Part shown: one piece after another, positions 19,994-26,013 of the stretch
Layout: every line of letters begins with the position of its first letter
Position numbering within the stretch: position 1 is the stretch's first letter
Assembly: GCA_965370805.1 (NCBI GenBank)
Contig: CBDUVZ010000030.1
Span: 1-26,013 of the forward strand
DNA length: 26,013 bases
Reading direction: 5' to 3'
Source of the DNA: CBDUVZ01 sp965370805
Lineage (GTDB): Bacteria > Hydrothermota > Tepidihabitantia > Tepidihabitantales > Tepidihabitantaceae
The notes under the pieces: model-generated
The model's input: the letters and a program-made list of their open reading frames with translations, nothing else
What the model was told of the DNA's origin: nothing
Database searches by the model: none
Program-made: the position numbers and the translations under genes

Positions 19994-22927
19994 ATGAAAC
20001 CTGCAATCCTTGTACTGGTGGTCGTCGCGCTTCTTGGCATTGCCTCGGGGCATCAAGCCGAGAACCTTGGCAAGTGCGGTACGCCGGAGGCGCTCAGGGC
20101 GTTCTGGGCCGGAGAAGAACTGGTTCGTCCAGACTCCGGGCCGGAGTACGTCAACTCCCGGCACTTCATCGTTCACTACGCGACAAACGGCGATGACTCC
20201 ACCACCCGCGTCTATGCGGAATCGGTCTCCGTGTACGCCGAGTACTCTTGGCGGATGCAGATAGATACGCTGGGCTGGATTGCGCCGCCGCCGGACGGAA
20301 ATGCCGGAGGCGATTCGCTCTACGACATCTACGTCCGGGATTTGCCGGACTACCTCGGACTCTGCAGTTGGGAGGCGTCGTACCCCGATCCCTATCCGCA
20401 CGGACTGACTAGCTATATCCAGGTTCGCCGCAACATGACGCCCTGGAACACGGTCCGCGGCGTGGTCGCGCACGAATTCAACCACGCAAGCCAGTTCCGC
20501 TACCGCGGGATGGAGCTCGGCAACGAGTGGTGGGTCGAGAACACAGCAACTTGGATGTCGGATGTCTGCTTCGACGACGTCAACCAGTACGTCGGCTACC
20601 TGGATGACAATTCGAGCCCGCTCCTTCATCCGGAACGGGCAATCACGACATCCGACGGCAACTACGAATACGGCGGCGCAATCTGGCCGATGTTTCTTCA
20701 CGAGTACTACAGCCTCGGGTGCCCGAGGAGAATCTGGGAGCGGCTTGGCGGTAACATCACCGAGAACTCGCTTGCAGGCATCAACTCGGTCCTTACCAGC
20801 ACCTACCTGTCCAGCCTGACCGAGGCCTTGGAGAAGTACGCGGTCTGGCGGTATTTCACCGGAGCATACCGGTTTGACAACTTATATCATTTCTCGGAAT
20901 CTCACCTCTGGCCTGAGTCCGAAGTCCTGCGGACTCACGATGTCTATCCGGCTTCGGGCAATCAAGGCTCACGAGCACCATCTGGACCCGGCGGAGCTAA
21001 CTTCATTCAGTTCACTTCAGGCACAGAAGACCTTCTCGATGTAACCTTTGATGGGCAGGATGACGCGAGTTGGGCGGCATATACCGTTGGCTATCGCTAT
21101 CCGCAACAGTCGGTTGAGCGCGAAGTCGTCCTCGACGCCAACCAGCACGGCACCGGTGAGATTGCATGGCAAGGCAACGACCATATTGCCCTGATTGCCG
21201 TTGTTACGATCACCCTGTCACCTCCCAATCTTACCCATACCTATCAGGCAGTGCAGACTCAGTCACAGTCAGTTGATACCGCTTGGGTCAGAAGATACGA
21301 CGGTCCCGGAAACGACCGCTATGATAGAGCCTGGGCCATCACGGCTGGCTCCTCGGGAAACGTCTATGTAACGGGAAGAAGCGATGGTCTTGTCACAGGA
21401 TGGGATTGTGCCACGGTCGCATATGACGCCAGTGGCAACGAGGTCTGGGTTCGGCGCTATGATGGCCCGGGAGGCAGCAGTGATGAGGGTAGGGGGGTGG
21501 CCGTCGATGGACAGGAGTTCGTGTATGTGACAGGGCCGAGCTACGGGTCGGGCACGGGCATGGACTATGTGACCATCAAGTTTGATGCCGATGGCGGTGA
21601 GGTCTGGGTCAGAAGATACAACGGGCCTGGTAACGCAGGCGACTGGGCAGAGGCCATAGCTGTCGATGGTCAGGGTAACGTATTTGTGACGGGGCGGAGC
21701 GGGGGAGCCAGCACGGGCGATGACTACGCGACGGTGAAGTACAACTCGGCCGGTGTTGAGCAATGGGTTAGAAGGTACGACGGGCTTGGGACAGACGGTG
21801 ATGGGGCAAGTGCGCTTGCAGTGGATGGCGCGGGCGATATCTACGTGACGGGACAGAGTCAGGGAGCAAGCTCGGACTATGACTACGCGACAATCAAATA
21901 CAGCACGGCCGGACAAGAGCTATGGGTTAGGAGGTACAACGGCCCGGGAAATGGTTGGGACCAAGCAACCGCGCTTGCGGTGGATGGCGTGGACAATGTG
22001 TACGTGACCGGGGTGAGCTTTGGCTTGAACACAGGGTATAACTTCGCGACACTCAAGTACAGCTCGCTAGGGGACCAGCGTTGGGTCACAAGGTACAGCA
22101 GTTCGGCGGACGACTCCATAGCCGGAGGTGAAGCAGTTGTGGTGGACGGGTATGGGAACGTCTACGTGACAGGGCCGAGTCTCAGTTCAGGTACTTGGTC
22201 GGACTATGCAACAATCAAGTATATTCAAGGTGTTGTTCCTGTCCAGCCCCGAATCTGGACCGGTCCGGGATATTTCAGTGTTAGAGTGCAGGGAAGCCAG
22301 ACCAAAGACATCATCCTGAGAATCTTCAACAATGGCGATGCGGACTTGGAGTGGTCACTTGCGGAGAATCCTGCGGTTGGCTGGCTGTCGGCGAACCCGA
22401 CAAGCGGGACGGTGCCGCCGAGGCCCAACAACCGGATGGACGTGACGCTCACGTTCAATACGACCGGGCTGTCGCCGGGTGTGTACCACACCAACCTCGT
22501 CGTCACAAGCAACGATCCTGATCAGCCAGAGAAGATCGTCTCAGTAGAACTGTGCGTCTGGGAATCACATGCCGTTGTTGTGCCTCCTGTGGCAATGGAC
22601 TCTGGCGGTTCTGGAAAGGCAGACCTCCAATCCGGCACGATTCTGCCCAGGGTTTTCATCTTAGGGAACAGTCTACCTAATCCCTTCGCTGCTCGGACCC
22701 TGATACGATACGCGCTTCCTAAGGACTGTCCGGTTAGCCTGCGGGTCTATAACCCGTCTGGGATTCTTGTGCGGACGCTCAAATCAGGAGTCGAGCAGGC
22801 GGGCTTTCACAGGGTCGCCTGGAACGGGTGCGATGAAGATGGAGAGCAAGTGGGCAGAGGGGTTTACTACTGCCGCCTCGAAGCTGGCAGGTTCACGGCG
22901 ACGCGGAAGATGGTGAAGGCGGAATAG
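19994..22927 (+). CDS. Secreted metallopeptidase with SBBP propeller and sorting domain
   Basis: The 977-aa protein has four parts. A signal peptide covers residues 1-20 (KPAILVLVVVALLGIASG). A gluzincin-like peptidase domain (about 35-400) has the zinc motif HEFNH at 160-164 and a probable third ligand in WWVENTATWM, as in MXAN_6640-type proteases. Six SBBP propeller repeats of 53-54 residues (about 430-750) each start near WVRRYDGPGN and carry a VDGxGNVYVTG core. A BACON/choice-of-anchor-like domain (about 755-860: DLEWSLAENPAVGWLSANPTSG) follows. Last comes a FlgD-like/T9SS-type module (about 890-977: LPNPFAARTLIRYALP to GVYYCRLEAGRFTATRKMV). ATG 19994 has AAGGAG upstream. It lies between the two copies of the barrel/zinc-ribbon module. 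It probably acts at the cell surface or in the medium. Confidence 0.9.
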   Translation: MKPAILVLVVVALLGIASGHQAENLGKCGTPEALRAFWAGEELVRPDSGPEYVNSRHFIVHYATNGDDSTTRVYAESVSVYAEYSWRMQIDTLGWIAPPPDGNAGGDSLYDIYVRDLPDYLGLCSWEASYPDPYPHGLTSYIQVRRNMTPWNTVRGVVAHEFNHASQFRYRGMELGNEWWVENTATWMSDVCFDDVNQYVGYLDDNSSPLLHPERAITTSDGNYEYGGAIWPMFLHEYYSLGCPRRIWERLGGNITENSLAGINSVLTSTYLSSLTEALEKYAVWRYFTGAYRFDNLYHFSESHLWPESEVLRTHDVYPASGNQGSRAPSGPGGANFIQFTSGTEDLLDVTFDGQDDASWAAYTVGYRYPQQSVEREVVLDANQHGTGEIAWQGNDHIALIAVVTITLSPPNLTHTYQAVQTQSQSVDTAWVRRYDGPGNDRYDRAWAITAGSSGNVYVTGRSDGLVTGWDCATVAYDASGNEVWVRRYDGPGGSSDEGRGVAVDGQEFVYVTGPSYGSGTGMDYVTIKFDADGGEVWVRRYNGPGNAGDWAEAIAVDGQGNVFVTGRSGGASTGDDYATVKYNSAGVEQWVRRYDGLGTDGDGASALAVDGAGDIYVTGQSQGASSDYDYATIKYSTAGQELWVRRYNGPGNGWDQATALAVDGVDNVYVTGVSFGLNTGYNFATLKYSSLGDQRWVTRYSSSADDSIAGGEAVVVDGYGNVYVTGPSLSSGTWSDYATIKYIQGVVPVQPRIWTGPGYFSVRVQGSQTKDIILRIFNNGDADLEWSLAENPAVGWLSANPTSGTVPPRPNNRMDVTLTFNTTGLSPGVYHTNLVVTSNDPDQPEKIVSVELCVWESHAVVVPPVAMDSGGSGKADLQSGTILPRVFILGNSLPNPFAARTLIRYALPKDCPVSLRVYNPSGILVRTLKSGVEQAGFHRVAWNGCDEDGEQVGRGVYYCRLEAGRFTATRKMVKAE
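21284..22240 (+). repeat. Six in-frame SBBP propeller repeats
   Basis: Repeat starts (the TGG codon of WVRRY) are at 21284, 21446, 21605, 21764, 21923 and 22082, so spacing is 162 then 159 nt four times. The constant length suggests growth by unequal exchange. A last half-unit (SDYATIKY) closes the set. Confidence 0.88.
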
Positions 22928-22937
22928 GGCAGAGCCA

Positions 22938-22978
22938 AGTCAAAAGGCAAAATGCAAAGGTCAAGGTGCGAAATGACC
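22938..22978. repeat. AAGTCAAAAGGCAAAATGC-type dispersed repeat
   Basis: A-rich, imperfectly repeated CAAAAGGCAAAATGCAAAGG followed by TCAAGGTGCGAAATGACC, in the gap after the metallopeptidase gene and right at the border of duplicated copy 2. It resembles a dispersed intergenic repeat class and its composition differs from its GC-rich surroundings. Confidence 0.5.
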
Positions 22979-23044
22979 GGAAGGGGAAGCGGAGTAGGCA
23001 GATGGGAGCCCGGCAGAAGAGGGAAGGAAATCGGAGGTGAAGCA

Positions 23045-23104
23045 ATGAGGAACCAAGAGGCAGTCCGGTTGATTCTGACTGCGTTGCGGCTGGCAATCGG
23101 ATGA
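23045..23104 (+). CDS. Small upstream reading frame, copy 2 (19 aa)
   Basis: MRNQEAVRLILTALRLAIG, with a stronger Shine-Dalgarno (GGAGGTGA) 4-5 nt upstream than copy 1. Its TGA overlaps an ATG (23101), which is in frame with the barrel gene. Of five differences from copy 1, only TGG to CGG changes the residue. Confidence 0.45.
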   Translation: MRNQEAVRLILTALRLAIG

Positions 23105-23130
23105 TGAGACTGACAACAAGGAGGTTTGAG

Positions 23131-23943
23131 ATGTTTGCTCGACAACGGATTCTTGTAGTCGTCGCAATGCTTGCATCTTTTGCGGCGGGCGATACCGTGA
23201 TTACTTCAACAGAGGTTATCCCTTGCACAGTTGTCAGAGCCGATACGCTGTACACGCAGTTGAAGCTGCCCAATGGCACCGTCAGGATGCTGGTGACTCA
23301 GGATATCTATGAAATCCGACTTGCGCATTTGGTGTGGGTCGCACCGTTCACGACCAAGCTTCCCGGTGTACGAGTACTTCATGATTCGAGCCAAGCTATT
23401 CCTCCGCCGGAAATCCGCGCAGAGGAAATGGGGATACCTACTACCGAAGTTCTTCAACCAGCCACAGTCCGCGACCCGGTAGCACGCGGAAGCTTCATGT
23501 TTGGTGGTGGTGCAAGCTATACCGGTACCGAAGGCAGCCTAAGTATCGGCTTCACTCCGACAGTCGCCTATTTCGTCACACGGGGCGTGGCACTAGGAGG
23601 GGACCTAACGGTCAATCTGCTTGGTGCTGGCGGCTACTACGTCTCGTCAACGGTAGCTATTGGACCGAAAGTTGCCTTTGTGTTTGGTCCCCGTGCCGGC
23701 TCCAGTTTCTTCATTGGCGAGTTGGGGCTAGCAGGTGCGTTCTATGGCACCGATGCGGCTGGTACCAGAACCACTTTTTCTATAGGCTACCTCCCGGTTG
23801 CACTCGGTTATATTGGCATGCCAGTTAGACTGTCTCTTCTTGTCGACGCTATGGACGCTGCCTCGATCACTACCTGGCAGTTTGGTATTTCTCTTCTCGG
23901 GATGGTCGGACCAACTGAAACCGCTGCACAGAGCAGCAAATAG
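23131..23943 (+). CDS. Predicted outer-membrane beta-barrel protein, copy 2
   Basis: The 270-aa paralogue of the 18285 protein has the same signal peptide (FARQRILVVVAMLASFAAG), soluble N-terminal part and predicted barrel, ending ITTWQFGISLLGMVGPTETAAQ. Changes concentrate in the barrel strands and loops (for example TGTEGSLSIGF and GGYYVSSTVAIG), while the hinge around PPPEIRAEEMGIPTTEVLQPATV is identical in both. ATG 23131 is chosen because AAGGAGG lies 6 nt upstream and it aligns with the copy 1 start. The in-frame ATG at 23101 would add ten residues encoded by the Shine-Dalgarno region; in copy 1 a 1-nt difference breaks that extension. Confidence 0.8.
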   Translation: MFARQRILVVVAMLASFAAGDTVITSTEVIPCTVVRADTLYTQLKLPNGTVRMLVTQDIYEIRLAHLVWVAPFTTKLPGVRVLHDSSQAIPPPEIRAEEMGIPTTEVLQPATVRDPVARGSFMFGGGASYTGTEGSLSIGFTPTVAYFVTRGVALGGDLTVNLLGAGGYYVSSTVAIGPKVAFVFGPRAGSSFFIGELGLAGAFYGTDAAGTRTTFSIGYLPVALGYIGMPVRLSLLVDAMDAASITTWQFGISLLGMVGPTETAAQSSK

Positions 23944-23955
23944 ACAGGGGAGACG

Positions 23956-24909
23956 ATGATTAAGCTCAAGGCCGAAGACGAATCCGGGGTGATGAAGGAA
24001 TGGGAAGTCAGCTACGAGGAATTTGAGCGCCTGATTAGCACGGGCGAAGCCGACCCCGATCTTGAGGCCTGCTCGGACAACCTGACGCAGGGTCAATGGA
24101 AGCGACTGGGCGAGTTGACGTTGTACAAGAAGGCTGCCGCTGCCCGCGACGGCGGCGGGAGCTTGGCCATGCGTGAGTTGGTCGAGCGTACGAGCATGAC
24201 TCAGCCGCCACAGGGCGGCAAAGGAGGAACAATGTGGACATGCAGCAGTTGCGGCCACGAGAACGAGGAGCACCTGACGGAGTGTCTGTGGTGCAAGGCG
24301 TCGAAGTCTACCGGACGTTCGGTGGAACCCGCAGGCGCGATTGGCGAACCCGCGACTTCGGCGGCGAACGCACCCAAGTTCTGTTCCGGTTGTGGTGCCA
24401 AGCTTGCCCCAAGCGCAAGGTTCTGCGACGCTTGTGGCGCGGCAAGCGCGGGCGGCTCCTCGGTTGCGGACCATACGGTTCAGGCGCGTGCCGTTTTGCC
24501 ACAAAAGAAGCCATCAAGCCTCAGAACCTTGGCCGTTCTGACATTGGTGAGCGGCATATGGAACTGCGTAACCGCGCTTTTTGGTTTCCTTGCGTACCAA
24601 TCACAGGTTGCCCCGATTGTGGCCAGATATGCGCAGTGGGGTCAGCAGCTCCCCGCAAAAGCGCAGTTGCTTCAGCTGTATCTTGTGGCCATGATCGTTT
24701 ACTGCATCGTGCTTGGCATCATGGAGATACTGTACGCGACGAGGCTCTTGCCCGACCCCGTTAAGGTGTCCGGTCCTGCCAAGTATCTCGCGGTGATGGA
24801 AATCGCGGCCATAGCTAGCGGGAGTTGGTTCGCCCTGATAGTTGGATGCGTCGCGCTGTCAACCTATGGCAAGGACAAGGTCAAGAACTACTTCGTTCGG
24901 CTGAAGTGA
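23956..24909 (+). CDS. Membrane protein with two zinc ribbons, copy 2
   Basis: The 317-aa protein shares its first 110 residues with the 19107 protein: the N-terminal domain and the RanBP2-like finger (WTCSSCGHENEEHLTECLWC, about 95-114). After that it is different. A second zinc ribbon of the CxxC-x(n)-CxxC type follows (KFCSGCGAKLAPSARFCDAC, about 141-160), then a membrane region with four segments: LRTLAVLTLVSGIWNCVTALFGFLA, LYLVAMIVYCIVLGIMEILYA, YLAVMEIAAIASGSWFALIVGCVAL. The same N-terminal module is thus joined to two unrelated membrane domains in this locus. ATG 23956 has GGGGAG upstream. It is 12 nt after the barrel gene, as in copy 1. Confidence 0.8.
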   Translation: MIKLKAEDESGVMKEWEVSYEEFERLISTGEADPDLEACSDNLTQGQWKRLGELTLYKKAAAARDGGGSLAMRELVERTSMTQPPQGGKGGTMWTCSSCGHENEEHLTECLWCKASKSTGRSVEPAGAIGEPATSAANAPKFCSGCGAKLAPSARFCDACGAASAGGSSVADHTVQARAVLPQKKPSSLRTLAVLTLVSGIWNCVTALFGFLAYQSQVAPIVARYAQWGQQLPAKAQLLQLYLVAMIVYCIVLGIMEILYATRLLPDPVKVSGPAKYLAVMEIAAIASGSWFALIVGCVALSTYGKDKVKNYFVRLK

Positions 24910-24969
24910 CTAGAGCTAGAAGACCATGAGTCGGGTAGGTGGCTGTCACGGTATACAAGGGAGGCCTTT

Positions 24970-25596
24970 GTGCTGAGTAATACCCGTCAGGTGTCGGCTG
25001 GCTCGTTCTTTCTTCTTCTGGTCCTCTTCTTGCTGCCGTTTGCCAAGCTGACTTGCGGCAATCAGGAGCTCGTCAAGTTCTCCGGGTATGAGCTTGCGTT
25101 TGGCAAGGCCATATCCGTGCCTTCCGGCAGTGCATTCGGCGGCAGTTCTGAGCAGCACAAGAGCACCCCCACCGCGTCCGCCATCTTGGCGTTGGCTGCT
25201 GCCGTCGCCGGCGCAGTCCTGTGCGCAGTGAAAGGTCGGGGCGGCAGCATCACGCGCGCTGTCACCGCCGGTGTCGGGCTGATGATGCTGATATGGCTCG
25301 GGGCAGAACTAGGCGACGAGGTAAGCAAGGAGGGCCGGGGGGTGGTTCAGCTTGAAATGGATGTCGGCTATTTCCTTGCCTTGCTTGTCTTTGCAGGAGC
25401 GGGTACCTTGAACGCCGTGGCGGCAGCCCTGACAAAGGGGGCTGGACAGTCAGGCGCAGACAATTCCTCCTTGCTCTTGGCTGCAGGCCCCAAGAGCGCG
25501 GAGTCGGCTGAGTGGTGTTGCTCCCATTGCGGGGCGTCTGTGCCCCGAGAGGCCATGTTCTGCCCGCAGTGCGGAAATCGAATGCCGGAGGTGTAG
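24970..25596 (+). CDS. Membrane protein with C-terminal zinc ribbon
   Basis: The 208-aa protein has four predicted membrane segments (GSFFLLLVLFLLPFAKLTC, ASAILALAAAVAGAVLCAV, AVTAGVGLMMLIWLGAEL, YFLALLVFAGAGTLNAVAAAL). A C-terminal zinc ribbon has two CxxC pairs at about residues 185-202 (CSHCGASVPREAMFCPQC). The order is the reverse of the two zinc-ribbon proteins upstream. The start is GTG 24970, with AAGGGAGG about 7 nt upstream. It is a third zinc-ribbon membrane protein in the same cluster, and a lipoprotein gene follows after 2 nt. The role is unknown. Confidence 0.75.
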   Translation: MLSNTRQVSAGSFFLLLVLFLLPFAKLTCGNQELVKFSGYELAFGKAISVPSGSAFGGSSEQHKSTPTASAILALAAAVAGAVLCAVKGRGGSITRAVTAGVGLMMLIWLGAELGDEVSKEGRGVVQLEMDVGYFLALLVFAGAGTLNAVAAALTKGAGQSGADNSSLLLAAGPKSAESAEWCCSHCGASVPREAMFCPQCGNRMPEV

Positions 25597-25598
25597 CG

Positions 25599-26013
25599 AT
25601 GCGAAGGACTACTATTGCCACGACAGCAGTCACACTCCTGTTGGTAGCAGGTTGCAGCCAGCAACAATGGGGCGACAGCATTCCTCCGAATTCCCAGGTC
25701 TTGTCTATCCGCAAGCTGCACGATGAATTCTCATCGTATCGGGGTAGGGCCGTCTGCATTCGCGGGAAGCTGTACTGGGTGTTCCCGGGTGACATCTTCC
25801 TCAACGACGGAACCGGCAACATGAAGGTCAAGTTCTCCAGCCGTACGACGGAGGCAAGGCAAGCCCTGATGAAGTTGATGAAGCCGCGCGGAAGCCCCTT
25901 GGACCCTCCCATTACAAGCAATCCGGTGACGGTGATGGGCATTCTCGATGTAGACCGGGAGGCTCTTCGTGGATTCGTGTGGGTGGATGGAAGTATCTGG
26001 CTGCATGTAACCT
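25599..26013 (+). CDS. Lipoprotein with OB-fold-like domain (3' end outside window)
   Basis: An open frame runs from ATG 25599 to the window edge, giving 138 residues without a stop. It begins with a lipoprotein signal: RRTTIATTAVTLLLVAGCSQ, with the lipobox LVAGC and the lipidated Cys at residue 19. The mature part, HDEFSSYRGRAVCIRGKLYW then GDIFLNDGTGNMKVKF, followed by PVTVMGILDVDREALRGFVWVDG, looks like a small OB-fold as in tRNA_anti/bOB-like domains. That comparison is from pattern only. GGAGGT overlapping the upstream gene end serves as the Shine-Dalgarno, and the stop-to-start gap is 2 nt, so it is coupled to the zinc-ribbon protein. The C-terminus is cut by the window. Confidence 0.75.
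   Translation, partial: MRRTTIATTAVTLLLVAGCSQQQWGDSIPPNSQVLSIRKLHDEFSSYRGRAVCIRGKLYWVFPGDIFLNDGTGNMKVKFSSRTTEARQALMKLMKPRGSPLDPPITSNPVTVMGILDVDREALRGFVWVDGSIWLHVT

Larger units (their letters stand above)
22984..24256 (+). repeat. Duplicated module, copy 2
   Basis: Partner of 18139-19407. It keeps the order small upstream frame, barrel gene, and N-terminal part of the zinc-ribbon gene. The stretch around 23340-23485 is almost identical to 18495-18640, while other parts have diverged, which fits either a recent duplication under selection or gene conversion. Confidence 0.9.

Noticed and set aside
23101..23130. Upstream ATG for barrel copy 2
   Set aside because: The added ten residues are encoded by the Shine-Dalgarno region, and copy 1 has a stop codon directly before its start, so 23131 is the better choice.
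1..26013. CRISPR array, tRNA, rRNA, transposase or integrase
   Set aside because: None seen. The short GGGTTCAA-type units are contiguous without unique spacers, so they are not a CRISPR array. The four-helix-bundle gene, often found within 23S rRNA, is in a protein operon here.

Overview
The window is GC-rich bacterial DNA with short intergenic gaps. Several features suggest an uncultured lineage of the FCB/WOR-3 (Stahlbacteria-like) type: a secreted metallopeptidase with beta-propeller repeats and a C-terminal FlgD/T9SS-like sorting module, a secreted family that resembles a Bacteroidetes protein often mislabelled asparagine synthetase B, and several classes of short dispersed repeats in gaps and at gene ends. 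The taxonomic placement is inference. No tRNA, rRNA, CRISPR array or transposase was seen.

Layout. 1-2380, minus strand: a solitary HicB-like antitoxin, then a two-gene operon (XRE-type regulator plus an unrecognised 246-aa protein) whose promoter overlaps a perfect 22-bp palindrome. 2776-3286, minus: the RNase P RNA gene rnpB, whose P3 and P19 (and possibly P12) arms carry the same kinds of dispersed repeat found between protein genes. 3416-3787, minus: a small retropepsin-like aspartyl protease. 3978-7945, plus: carbamate kinase, a secreted FCB-type protein, a four-helix-bundle protein, a DUF89 protein and hypC. 7954-11416, minus: a DegT-type sugar aminotransferase, a PTS-EIIA/anion-permease fusion and a UspA-like protein as one operon. 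11521-14171, plus: uvrB and a family-4-like uracil-DNA glycosylase. 14253-14950, plus: a MNT-HEPN toxin-antitoxin pair. 15171-26013, plus: a long run of envelope genes made of a two-TM protein, a BNR-propeller protein, an outer-membrane barrel with a zinc-ribbon membrane protein, the metallopeptidase, a second copy of the barrel/zinc-ribbon module, another zinc-ribbon membrane protein, and a lipoprotein cut by the window edge.

Two themes run through the window. First, most recognisable promoters have the form TTGACN-(16-17 nt)-TANNNT and sit so close to the start codon that the mRNA would be leaderless or nearly so (hicB-like gene, uvrB, MNT gene, DegT gene), whereas genes inside operons have clear Shine-Dalgarno sequences. 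Second, short dispersed repeats have pushed into functional sequence: rnpB arms, the region between the rnpB promoter and its 5' end, the N-region of a signal peptide, and the C-termini and stop codons of several genes.

The most unusual locus is the duplicated envelope module (about 18.14-19.4 kb and 22.98-24.25 kb). Each copy has a 19-codon upstream reading frame whose differences are mostly synonymous, a predicted outer-membrane barrel, and a protein that joins a conserved N-terminal domain and RanBP2-like zinc finger to different membrane domains.
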